Assembly (NCBI RefSeq): GCF_016741935.1
Contig: NZ_JAERRG010000001.1
Location: 992,001 to 1,056,000 of the forward strand
Direction: 5' to 3'
DNA: 64,000 bases
Source: Streptomyces endocoffeicus
Lineage (GTDB): Bacteria; Actinomycetota; Actinomycetes; Streptomycetales; Streptomycetaceae
Positions 55,383 through 63,220 of the stretch are shown here, one piece after another. Positions within the stretch are counted from its first letter, which is position 1. Every line of letters begins with the position of its first letter. Under the pieces are notes generated by a model. It had not been told where the DNA came from. It ran no database searches and saw only the letters and a list, made by a program, of their open reading frames with translations. The position numbers were made by a program, and so were the translations under genes.

Positions 55383-55787
55383 TCATCTGGGTGCGCCGCT
55401 CTCCTGCCTGGCCTCGACTCCCAGGTGCTCCCCCACCCGGTTGACCAGCAGCGCCATCTCGTAGGCGACCTGCCCCACATCCGCGTCCGGCCCGGTGAGC
55501 ACGCACAGACAGCTGCCGTCCCCCGCCGCCGTGACGAAGAGGACGCCCTCGTCGAATTCGACCATCGTCTGCCGCACCCGGCCCGTCCGGAAGTGGCGCC
55601 CGGACCCCTTGGCGAGGCTGTGCAGCCCGGACGCCACCGCCGCCAGGTGCTCGGCGTCCTGGCGCACCAGCGTGGAACTCGCCCCCGTCACCAGCCCGTC
55701 GTTGGACAGCACCAGCGCGTGCCGTATCTCCGCGATCCGCTCGGTCAGGTCGTCCAGTAACCAGTCGAGCCCCTTGTTCACTGCCAT
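55383..55787 (-). CDS. Roadblock/LC7-domain protein
   Basis: A 134-residue roadblock protein: LDWLLDDLTERIAEIRHALV, SNDGLVTGASSTL, DAEHLAAVASGLHSLAKGSG, a strand VEFDEGVLFVTAAGDGSCLC and the final helix VAYEMALLVNRVGEHLG. In Streptomyces such proteins belong to conservon (Cvn) operons as GTPase-linked modulators, but here no histidine kinase, DUF742 or GTPase gene is adjacent, so it is an orphan. A second, related copy lies at 56545-57081. Confidence 0.9.
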   Translation of the reverse strand: MAVNKGLDWLLDDLTERIAEIRHALVLSNDGLVTGASSTLVRQDAEHLAAVASGLHSLAKGSGRHFRTGRVRQTMVEFDEGVLFVTAAGDGSCLCVLTGPDADVGQVAYEMALLVNRVGEHLGVEARQESGAPR

Positions 55788-55906
55788 ATCCGATTCCTCC
55801 CCGATTCCCCTTCAGCTGCGTGCCAGCCTTTCTCACTGCCGCCGTCTGGGCAACCCGCCCCGCCCGGCACCCCACGCTTGTGCGCTGATTGACGCAGGAT
55901 GGGGAC

Positions 55907-56335
55907 ATGGCACAGAACATGACCAAGGATCAGTGGCAGAAGTTCGTCACGGAGGGCACCCGCACCGCGAAGCTGGCGACCGTGCGGGCCGACGGAAGTC
56001 CACACCTCGCCCCCGTGTGGTTTCTGCTCGACGGTGACGACCTCGTCTTCAACACAGGTCAGGAGACGGTCAAGGGACGCAACTTGGCCCGGGACGGCCG
56101 ACTCACCATCTGTGTGGACGACGACAGGCCGCCGTTCGCCTTCGTCACCCTGCGGGGGCGCGCCGAGCTGATCGACGATCTGGGGCAGGTCCGCGACTGG
56201 GCCACCCGGATCGCCGCCCGTTACATGGGCGAGGACCGGGCCGAGGAGTACGGCGCCCGCAACGGCGTGCCGGGCGAGCTGCTGGTCAGGGTGCGCGTCG
56301 ACAAGGTGCTCGCGCTCTCCGGGGTCGCCGAATAG
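55907..56335 (+). CDS. PPOX-class F420-dependent oxidoreductase-like protein
   Basis: A split-barrel flavin/F420-binding protein of 142 residues. It matches the TIGR03618-type PPOX family: TRTAKLATVRADGSPHLAPV, WFLLDGDDLVFNTG, GRNLARDGRLTICVDDDRPP and FAFVTLRGRAEL. Members reduce substrates with F420H2 or related cofactors. The ATG at 55907 has GGATGGGG upstream; an upstream in-frame ATG at 55889 is less likely. It is divergent from the first roadblock gene. Confidence 0.88.
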   Translation: MAQNMTKDQWQKFVTEGTRTAKLATVRADGSPHLAPVWFLLDGDDLVFNTGQETVKGRNLARDGRLTICVDDDRPPFAFVTLRGRAELIDDLGQVRDWATRIAARYMGEDRAEEYGARNGVPGELLVRVRVDKVLALSGVAE

Positions 56336-56388
56336 CGAGATTCGACCGAAACCCATCCCTTCATGACGCACCCCCGCCCATCCGACGT

Positions 56389-56579
56389 TTACGGGCGCAT
56401 GAGGACCTTTATCGCACCGTCCTTCTTGTGCTGGAACATCTCAGAGGCGCGGGGTGCCTCCTCCAGCGGCAGCGGATCGGCCATCCCGCCGCACCACCCT
56501 GCTGAGGGAGATGAATGGGGTCGGGCACCGTCTCGACCCGCACATCATGTCGGCCCTGCCAGGTCACCGCTCGCGTCAC
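56389..56579 (-). pseudogene. Remnant of a zinc-dependent alcohol dehydrogenase (internal deletion)
   Basis: Reading the minus strand, a GTG at 56579 gives VTRAVTWQGRHDVRVETVPD, the start of Streptomyces zinc-dependent alcohol dehydrogenases. Within about 25 codons a frame change leads to DPLPLEEAPRASEMFQHKKD and then GAIKVLMRP with a stop at 56389, the C-terminus of the same family. About 330 residues between are missing, including all zinc ligands and the NAD fold. It overlaps the 3' end of the second roadblock gene by 35 nt. Confidence 0.75.
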
Positions 56580-57081
56580 CGCGCCCCTTCGCCGCCGTCG
56601 TTGTCGTCGTCGTCGTCGTCGGAATGATCTTCCGAGGACCGTTGCGGGCACCCCGGCGCATCCGGCCGAACCGTCGGCGGGGCCATGGGCCGCGCCGACG
56701 GTCCATCAGGTCCACGAGCCGGGTCGTCTCCTCGGCGATCGCGGCCGGCTCGACGTCCGCGCCGCACAGCACGGCCAGGCACGCGCCGTCGGCCAACGCC
56801 GTGACGAAGAGGATGCCCGCCGCCATCTCGATCATCGTCCGCCGGGCCGGGCCGCCGCGCCCCCGGCGCCCGGCGCTCGCGGCGATGCCGTGGAATCCGG
56901 AGGCGACGGCGGCCAGGTGCTCGGCCTCATGGCGGGAAAGCCCACCGGACGCACTGACGGTCGCCCCGTCCCGGGAGAGCACCACGGCATGGCGTACGCC
57001 TGCGGCCCCGGCCACCAGATCGTCCAGGATCCGGTCGAGATCGGCCATGGAGCGTGCGGCGGTGCTGCGCGGCTTGGTCAT
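56545..57081 (-). CDS. Roadblock/LC7-domain protein with poly-Thr tail
   Basis: A 178-residue protein. Residues 13-125 are a roadblock domain close to the copy at 55383-55787 (DLDRILDDLVAGAAGVRHAV; DAEHLAAVASGLH equivalent HEAEHLAAVASGFHGIA; EMAAGILFVTALADGACLAV). After it comes a basic segment (RRRGPWPRRRFGRMRRGARN) and eight Thr residues encoded by a GAC/ACG trinucleotide run near 56600-56622. The last dozen codons run into the dehydrogenase remnant, so the natural C-terminus was probably elsewhere and this tail is recent. Confidence 0.85.
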   Translation of the reverse strand: MTKPRSTAARSMADLDRILDDLVAGAAGVRHAVVLSRDGATVSASGGLSRHEAEHLAAVASGFHGIAASAGRRGRGGPARRTMIEMAAGILFVTALADGACLAVLCGADVEPAAIAEETTRLVDLMDRRRGPWPRRRFGRMRRGARNGPRKIIPTTTTTTTTAAKGRGDASGDLAGPT

Positions 57082-57323
57082 GGGCGGTCTCCCTCGGTCG
57101 GGATGCGCCGCGCCGGGGCAGCGCTCCAGGTGTCCCCCTGGGCCAGGGACGCTAGACCCGGCGGGGGCGCACATTGAGGGCGCATTACGGAACCTGTTGA
57201 AAATTGACAGAGTCAGATGCCAGAGCGATCGATGAGCGTCTGAATCTGCACTCAAAGCGGGCGTAGGCTGCTTGCTCAGCGCAGCGCATCGCCGTCGTAT
57301 CCAAGGTGCCCCGAGGAGTTCCC

Positions 57324-57944
57324 GTGCCACATGAGCCCTCCCATGGAAACAGTGCGGCCGACGTACGGGACTTCTTCACCCCCAGGGCGGCCGACTGGGA
57401 CCGCCGCTTCCCGGACGACGGCCCCGCCTACGCAGCCGCCGTCGCCGACCTCGGGCTCCGCCCCGGGGACGCGGTGCTCGACGCGGGGTGCGGAACGGGG
57501 CGTGCGCTGCCCGCACTGCGCGCCGCGGTCGGCCCCGAAGGGACCGTCCTCGGAGCGGACCTCACACCCGCCATGCTGGACGCCGCCCTGCGCGAGGGCC
57601 GGGACGGCTTCGCGGGCCTCGCCCTCGCCGATGTGGCGCGGCTGCCACTGCGCGACGGCTGCCTCGACGCGGTGTTCGCCGCCGGGCTGATCTCCCATCT
57701 CTCCGACCCCCGCGAGAACCTGCGCGAACTGGCCCGGGTGGTGCGCCCCGGCGGGCGGCTCGCGCTGTTCCATCCGGTGGGGCGGGCCGCTCTCGCCGCC
57801 CGCCACGGCCGCGCCCTCAGCCCCGACGACCTGCGGGCGGAGGCCCAACTGCGGCCGTTGCTGGCGGACGCCGGCTGGCGCCTGGACGCGTACACCGACG
57901 AGGACACACGCTTTCTGGCGCTCTCCGTCCGCGAACTCGACTGA
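57324..57944 (+). CDS. SAM-dependent class I methyltransferase
   Basis: A methyltransferase of about 206 residues. The SAM fold is clear: motif I VLDAGCGTGRALPAL, the acidic end of strand 2 in VLGADLTPAML, ADVARLPLRDGCLDAVFAAG and LRELARVVRPGGRLALFHPV. The N-terminal AADVRDFFTPRAADWDRRFP is typical of small UbiE/COQ5-like enzymes. GTG at 57324 has GAGGAG six bases upstream; a GTG at 57306 is the alternative. The substrate is unknown. Confidence 0.9.
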   Translation: MPHEPSHGNSAADVRDFFTPRAADWDRRFPDDGPAYAAAVADLGLRPGDAVLDAGCGTGRALPALRAAVGPEGTVLGADLTPAMLDAALREGRDGFAGLALADVARLPLRDGCLDAVFAAGLISHLSDPRENLRELARVVRPGGRLALFHPVGRAALAARHGRALSPDDLRAEAQLRPLLADAGWRLDAYTDEDTRFLALSVRELD

Positions 57945-57974
57945 GGGAAGTCGGCTGAGGGAAGTCGGCTGAGG
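57941..57974. repeat. Tandem 14-bp repeat over the methyltransferase stop codon
   Basis: The unit CTGAGGGAAGTCGG occurs at 57941-57954 and 57955-57968, followed by a partial third (CTGAGG). Each unit contains TGA in the reading frame of, or near, the gene end; the first TGA is the stop. The remaining gap to PadR (to 58157) shows nothing else recognisable. Confidence 0.8.
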
Positions 57975-58157
57975 ATCGAAAGGGCCGGCTCGAGCAGACC
58001 GCTCAGGGCCGACCCGCGACCGACGCCGCGAAGCCGGGGGCGTCCACGGCTCTCCTTCCGCCATTACCGCCTTACGGATCGCGTCGGACACCGACGACAC
58101 ATCGATGGCGATGTATTGCGCTCACGAGGTACAGCGGTCATGCGGCACAATGCGGCC

Positions 58158-58694
58158 ATGCTCGAACTCGCCATCCTGGGCTTCCTCCACGACGCCCCGC
58201 TGCACGGCTACGAGTTGCGCAAGCGCATCGCCGCGCTGACCGGACATGTGAAACCCGTGGCCGAGTCCACCCTCTATCCGGCGATCAAGCGGCTGGAGAC
58301 GGCCGGTCTGCTGGCCCGTCGGACCCAGCCGGGCGCGGGGGCCGCGCCCCGGCACGTGCTCACGCTGACCGCCGAGGGGCAGACGGAGCTGCGCCGCCGT
58401 CTCGCGCATCCGGCGGACGTCGACATCACCGATGAGAACCGCTGGTTCACCGTGCTGGCGTTCCTGCGCCACCTCGACGACCCGTCGGCACAGGCGGAGG
58501 TGCTGGAGCGCCGGATGGCCTTTCTGCGGCAGCCGTCGAGCTTCTTCTACGAGGGCGACCGCCCGTTGCGGGCGGAAGAGGTCGAGGACCCCTTCCGGCG
58601 CGGCATTCTCACCATCGCCCGGGCCACCAGCCAGGCCGAACTGTCCTGGCTGCGGCGCACGCTGGACACGCTGCGGGCGGCGACCGAGGACTGA
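58158..58694 (+). CDS. PadR-family transcriptional regulator
   Basis: A regulator of 178 residues. The N-terminal winged helix has the family start MLELAILGFLHDAPLHGYEL, VAESTLYPAIKRLETAGLLA and the wing RTQPGAGAAPRHVLTLTAEG. The C-terminal dimerisation region has VLAFLRHLDDPSAQAEVLER and FYEGDRPLRAEEV. ATG at 58158 is chosen because it gives the conserved N-terminus; upstream in-frame ATGs at 58116 and 58140 have no better ribosome site. No effector gene is coupled to it. Confidence 0.92.
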   Translation: MLELAILGFLHDAPLHGYELRKRIAALTGHVKPVAESTLYPAIKRLETAGLLARRTQPGAGAAPRHVLTLTAEGQTELRRRLAHPADVDITDENRWFTVLAFLRHLDDPSAQAEVLERRMAFLRQPSSFFYEGDRPLRAEEVEDPFRRGILTIARATSQAELSWLRRTLDTLRAATED

Positions 58695-58796
58695 GGGCCG
58701 ACCACCTCCCGAAGTCTCGACTCCGTGGCTACTGGGTGGTTAAGGTGCGCGACGACGGATCGCTCATCGGATCCGCATGCGCAAGAGGAGGCTGTC

Positions 58797-59594
58797 GTGC
58801 CCGCCACGGAGGAGTCACGCGACGAGGCGCTGTATGTGCTGACCGCGGTGCTGCTGACACCCGCTCAATTCCCGAGCGTGCTCGGCGACGACTATCCCGA
58901 GGCATGTGCCGCGCTCGGGCTGGAGCCGTACGACACCGGCTACGGCCTGGTGCTGGGGCAGGACGCCGGCGGCGCCCGCTGGACGGTGGTCACCGACGAT
59001 GTGTCGCTCGTGGCCATCGCCATCGCGACCTGGGACTGCGGTATGGAGTACGCCATGGCCATCGAGGACCGTACGGTGGTCGCCTCGCTTCCCGGCTGGC
59101 CGCTCGCGGTGGCCGTGGCCGCCCCGGGCGTACCGGCTCCCCATGATCCCGCGCCCGACACCGAGGTGGGGGAAGACACCTCCCGGGCGCCGCTGTCGCC
59201 GCCGGACTCCGAGCGGTGGGGCCCGGCCCAGCGGCGGCTCGGCGCCGATGAGATCGCGCTCCAGTGGGCGATCTGGCGTGAGCAGGTCGACAGCGATGTG
59301 ACGTTCGTGTCCCCGGGCGAGAAGCCGCACGGGGGCGTGCGGCGGGTGCTCGAAGAAGCGCGCGGCTATCTGGACTCACCCCCGCCGCTGGGGCGGATCC
59401 GCTCGGCGTTCGCCTCCGGTGACGCGCGGACGCTCCGGGCCGACGGGCCGGGCTGGAGCATGGTGGCCCGGACCGACGACATCGCGTTCGTCCTGTTGGA
59501 CGACGCGCCGGGCGAGGTGCTGCCGGTCGGTCGCGGCCCCGAGTTGCCGGGGCTGCTGACGGCCCTGGACAAGCTGGCCGTACGGCCGCACTGA
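58797..59594 (+). CDS. Conserved-type Streptomyces hypothetical protein, 265 aa
   Basis: I do not recognise this soluble, acidic protein. The N-terminal part contains LYVLTAVLLTPAQFPSVLGD, then GYGLVLGQDAGGARWTVVTD and VSLVAIAIATWDCGMEYAMA; the C-terminal part has GRIRSAFASGDARTLRADG and MVARTDDIAFVLLDDAP. No signal peptide or membrane segment is seen. GTG at 58797 has AGAGGAGG six bases upstream. A terminator hairpin follows its stop by 13 nt. Confidence 0.85.
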   Translation: MPATEESRDEALYVLTAVLLTPAQFPSVLGDDYPEACAALGLEPYDTGYGLVLGQDAGGARWTVVTDDVSLVAIAIATWDCGMEYAMAIEDRTVVASLPGWPLAVAVAAPGVPAPHDPAPDTEVGEDTSRAPLSPPDSERWGPAQRRLGADEIALQWAIWREQVDSDVTFVSPGEKPHGGVRRVLEEARGYLDSPPPLGRIRSAFASGDARTLRADGPGWSMVARTDDIAFVLLDDAPGEVLPVGRGPELPGLLTALDKLAVRPH

Positions 59595-59607
59595 GATTTG
59601 ACGCCCT

Positions 59608-59626
59608 GCCCCGTGCCGTACGGGGC
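59608..59626. terminator. Hairpin terminator after the 265-aa gene
   Basis: Perfect 7-bp stem GCCCCGT (59608-59614) and ACGGGGC (59620-59626) with a 5-nt loop, starting 13 nt after the TGA at 59594. No U-tract follows. Confidence 0.65.
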
Positions 59627-59934
59627 CGGTCGAGGACGCCGCGAGGAGCCGGTCAATGACGCCGTCCGGGCCGGTCAGCCACGCCGACGCGCGGGGCCCG
59701 TCGGCGCCCGTACGGTCCCCGCGACCTCTCCGTCCGGGCCCGGACATCGCCCCGGGCCTCGGGCCCCGGGCCCCAGCGGACAAGGGGGCATGACCGCTCC
59801 CCACCCAGCCGGGTCCGGAACGGGGTCGCGGGCGGTCCGCGATCGGTACTGCACGGTCACTCCCGGGTGCGCTCCGCCCGTGGCCCCTGGCCCAGCCGGC
59901 CGCCTTGCGCGTCCGCGCTCGGCGGCCGGCCGCT
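59627..59934. other. Gene-free GC-rich stretch
   Basis: Between the hairpin after the 265-aa gene and the end of the small membrane-protein gene, about 308 bp hold no gene I can support. It contains a GGGCCC/CCCGGG-rich block near 59745-59775 that can fold on itself and may help terminate the convergent membrane-protein gene. Nothing else was recognised. Confidence 0.5.
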
Positions 59935-60117
59935 TCAGCGGCCCAGCTGCTTACGGGTGACCCTGTTCAGCCTGCGGCGCTGGGCGGGATCCAGCAGCAG
60001 ATAGGCCGCCGCCGGCACTCCCACGATCACCAGCAGCGCAGCCCAGAAGGGCAACACCCAGAGCAGGATCACACCCGCCACCACTCCACCGGTGGCGACC
60101 TTCGCGCGTGTGGACAT
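59935..60117 (-). CDS. Small 60-aa membrane protein
   Basis: A 60-residue protein starting MSTRAKVATGG. Two hydrophobic helices (GGVVAGVILLWVLPF and AALLVIVGVPAAAYLLL) are followed by a basic tail (RRRLNRVTRKQLGR), which should face the cytoplasm. GGAGG lies eight bases before the ATG. It is divergent from the SNF2 helicase gene. Function unknown. Confidence 0.75.
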   Translation of the reverse strand: MSTRAKVATGGVVAGVILLWVLPFWAALLVIVGVPAAAYLLLDPAQRRRLNRVTRKQLGR

Positions 60118-60259
60118 CTCACCCGCCTCCTTCACGGCCCATAGCCGCACTCACTCCACACAACGGACACCGATGGCACCCGGTTCCTCCCCGCGCCGTG
60201 ATCCTGTACCCTCGGGCGGCCCGGGCTCGACTAGTCAAATTTGAGGAACGCTCAGCGCT

Positions 60260-63220
60260 GTGACACCACCCTCCGCTGCAACACCCTCCGACATCGCAGA
60301 ACTCTCCCGCTGCACCGCGGTCTTCCTTCCCGGCGACCCGGCACGCACCGGCCGGGTCGCCTTCTGGCGGCCGGACGGCACGCCTCCTTCCGGCCCCGCC
60401 ACCGGCTCCGCCGAGGAGCTGACGGTCGTCGTCCCGGCGGACGGCACCGAAGACGGTCCCCATGACGACCCCACCGACCCCACCGACCCCGGCCCCACCG
60501 GCCTCGACGTCGAGACGCGCACCGTAAGAGCGCTGGTGCTGCCGCTGGACGAGGCGCTGCCGGTACTCACCCGGGCCCGGGCGCGGGCCGCACAAGCCGG
60601 TCCGGGGCAGTGCGACCCCGCCACGGCCTTCTGGGGCTCCGCCGCCGTACTCGCCCTCCAACTCGCGGCCCGCGGAAGGCTGCTGCCCGGGCTCAGCGCC
60701 ACCGATCACGACGCCTGGCGCGTCGGTCCGCTCACCCCCGACGATCTGACGCGGGTGCGTGAACTGGCCGCCGCCATGCCGCCCACGGCGCACGCGACGC
60801 CGCTGCCCGCCTCCGGCCCGGTGCTGCTGCCCGAGCCCGAGCGGCATCTGCGGGCGTTCCTGGACGCGGTGGCGGACGGGCTGCCGCGCTCGCCCGCGGC
60901 GGCGTCGGCCGCGGGCGGCCCCGCCTTCGCCGCCCCGGCGCCACGGCGGCTGCCCGAACAGCGTGCCTGGGCCGCCGACGTGGCCGCCGGGCACGACGCG
61001 GGGGTGCGGCTCTCGATCCGTATCGAGCTGCTGCACGGCGTCGGTGGGAACGGTAAGGCGGACGGGCCGCGCTTCCGTGCCGTCCTCCAGTTGCACAGCC
61101 TCACCGATCCGGCACTGGTCGCGGACGCCGCCGACGTCTGGGCGGGCACCTCGCCCATCACCCCGGCCCTCGGTCCGCGCGCCCAGATGGACGCCCTGCT
61201 GACCCTGCGGCGCGCGGCCCGCGCCTGGGCGCCACTCACCCCGCTGCTGTCGGCCGCCGTGCCCGACGCCCTCGACCTCGCCGACGAGGAGGTCACCGAG
61301 CTGCTCGGTCCGGCGGCCGGGGCGCTGGACGCCGCCGGGGTCCAGGTGCACTGGCCCAGGGAGCTGGCCCGCGGGCTCACCGCCCGCGCCGTCATCGGCC
61401 CGGACGGCGACGACGAGGCTCAGGACGACGCCGGGCCCCGGTTCCCCGCCTTCCTCTCCGCCGACGCGCTGCTGCGCTTCAGCTGGCGATTCGCCGTGGG
61501 CGATCAGGAGCTCACCCGCGCCGAGCTCGACGGGCTCGCCGAGGCCAGCCGGCCGGTGGTACGGCTGCGCGACCAATGGGTCCTCCTCGACCCCGAGGCG
61601 GCGCGCCGCGTCCGGGACCGGCAGGACCGCAAGCTCACTCCCGCCGACGCCCTCGGTGCCGTCCTTACCGGTCGCACGGAGGCCGACGGCACCGATGTGG
61701 AGGTTCGGCCCACCGGCTGGCTGGAGGCCCTGCGGGACCACCTCGCCGACCCCGAGGGGACCGCCGGCGCCCAGCGGGCGCCCGTGCCCCAGCCCTCCGC
61801 CCTGGCCGCCACGCTGCGCGACTATCAGCTGCGCGGCCTGGACTGGCTGGTCCGGATGACCTCGATCGGCCTCGGCGGCTGTCTCGCCGACGACATGGGG
61901 CTCGGCAAGACCATCACCCTGATCGCCCTCCATCTGCACCGTATGGACATCCCCGAAGCCTCCGGCCCCACTCTGGTGGTCTGCCCGACGTCGCTGATGG
62001 GCAACTGGCGGCGCGAGATCGAGCGGTTCGCGCCAGGCACCCCGGTGCGCCGCTACCACGGCTCCGCCCGCAGCCTGGACGGCCTTGACGACGGCGAGTT
62101 CGTCCTCACCACCTACGGCACGATGCGGCTCGACGCCCAGCGGCTCGCCGAGGCCGGGCCGTGGGGCATGGTGGTCGCGGACGAGGCGCAGCACGTGAAG
62201 AACCCGTTCTCGGCGACGGCGCGGCAGCTGCGCACCATCGGCGCGAAGGCCCGCGTGGCGCTCTCCGGAACCCCCATCGAGAACAACCTCTCCGAGCTGT
62301 GGGCGATCCTCGACTGGACCACGCCGGGAGTGCTGGGCACCCATGGCGCGTTCCGCAGGCGCTACGCCCAGGCCGTGGAGAGCGGAAGCGACCCCGAGGC
62401 GGCCGCGCGGCTGGCGAAACTGGTCCGCCCCTTCCTGCTCCGGCGCCGCAAGTCCGACCCCGGTATCGCCCCCGAGCTGCCGCCGAAGACCGAGACGGAC
62501 CGGGCCGTAGCGCTCACCAAGGAGCAGGCCGGGCTCTACGAGGCGGTGGTTCGCGAGATCCTCGCCGAGATCTCCGGCACCGGCGGCCTCGTCCGGCGCG
62601 GGCTCATCGTCAAGCTCCTCACCGGTCTGAAGCAGATCTGCAATCACCCGGCGCAGTATCTGAAGGAGGACCGGCCGGTGGTCCCCGGCCGCTCCGGCAA
62701 GCTGGAGCTGCTCGACGAGCTGCTGGACACCATCCTGGCCGAGGGCGCGAGCGTCCTGGTCTTCACCCAGTACGTCCAGATGGCGCGCATCCTCGAGGGC
62801 CACCTGGCCGCACGCGGGGTGCCGGCCCAGCTGCTGCACGGCGGTACGCCGGTGGCGCGGCGCGAGGAGATGGTGCGGCGCTTCCAGGACGGCGAGGTCC
62901 CGGTGTTCCTGCTGTCGCTGAAGGCGGCGGGCACGGGGCTCAACCTCACCCGGGCCGGGCATGTCGTGCACTACGACCGCTGGTGGAACCCGGCCGTCGA
63001 GGCGCAGGCCACCGACCGCGCGTACCGCATCGGCCAGACCCAGCCGGTGCAGGTCCACCGCATCATCGCGGAGGGGACCGTGGAGGACCGCATCGCCGCG
63101 ATGCTGACGCGCAAGCGGGAGCTGGCGGACGCCGTGCTCGGCTCCGGCGAGGGCGCGCTGACCGAACTGACCGACTCCGAGCTGGCGGAGCTCGTGGAGC
63201 TGAGGGGGACCGAACGATGA
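60260..63220 (+). CDS. SNF2/SWI2-family helicase
   Basis: A 986-residue bacterial SNF2 ATPase. The first 500 residues are an N-terminal DUF3670-type region (EQRAWAADVAAGHD; FSWRFAVGDQELTRAELDGL). The motor follows: motif I DDMGLGKTITLIAL, motif II ADEAQHVKN, SGTPIENNLSELWAILDW, then the second lobe with VLVFTQYVQMARILEGHL, LSLKAAGTGLNLTRAGHV and the closing RAYRIGQTQPVQVHRIIAEG. It is a double-stranded DNA translocase; its target is unknown. It overlaps the SWIM gene by 4 nt (ATGA), a pairing typical of Streptomyces. GTG start with GAGGAA upstream. Confidence 0.95.
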   Translation: MTPPSAATPSDIAELSRCTAVFLPGDPARTGRVAFWRPDGTPPSGPATGSAEELTVVVPADGTEDGPHDDPTDPTDPGPTGLDVETRTVRALVLPLDEALPVLTRARARAAQAGPGQCDPATAFWGSAAVLALQLAARGRLLPGLSATDHDAWRVGPLTPDDLTRVRELAAAMPPTAHATPLPASGPVLLPEPERHLRAFLDAVADGLPRSPAAASAAGGPAFAAPAPRRLPEQRAWAADVAAGHDAGVRLSIRIELLHGVGGNGKADGPRFRAVLQLHSLTDPALVADAADVWAGTSPITPALGPRAQMDALLTLRRAARAWAPLTPLLSAAVPDALDLADEEVTELLGPAAGALDAAGVQVHWPRELARGLTARAVIGPDGDDEAQDDAGPRFPAFLSADALLRFSWRFAVGDQELTRAELDGLAEASRPVVRLRDQWVLLDPEAARRVRDRQDRKLTPADALGAVLTGRTEADGTDVEVRPTGWLEALRDHLADPEGTAGAQRAPVPQPSALAATLRDYQLRGLDWLVRMTSIGLGGCLADDMGLGKTITLIALHLHRMDIPEASGPTLVVCPTSLMGNWRREIERFAPGTPVRRYHGSARSLDGLDDGEFVLTTYGTMRLDAQRLAEAGPWGMVVADEAQHVKNPFSATARQLRTIGAKARVALSGTPIENNLSELWAILDWTTPGVLGTHGAFRRRYAQAVESGSDPEAAARLAKLVRPFLLRRRKSDPGIAPELPPKTETDRAVALTKEQAGLYEAVVREILAEISGTGGLVRRGLIVKLLTGLKQICNHPAQYLKEDRPVVPGRSGKLELLDELLDTILAEGASVLVFTQYVQMARILEGHLAARGVPAQLLHGGTPVARREEMVRRFQDGEVPVFLLSLKAAGTGLNLTRAGHVVHYDRWWNPAVEAQATDRAYRIGQTQPVQVHRIIAEGTVEDRIAAMLTRKRELADAVLGSGEGALTELTDSELAELVELRGTER

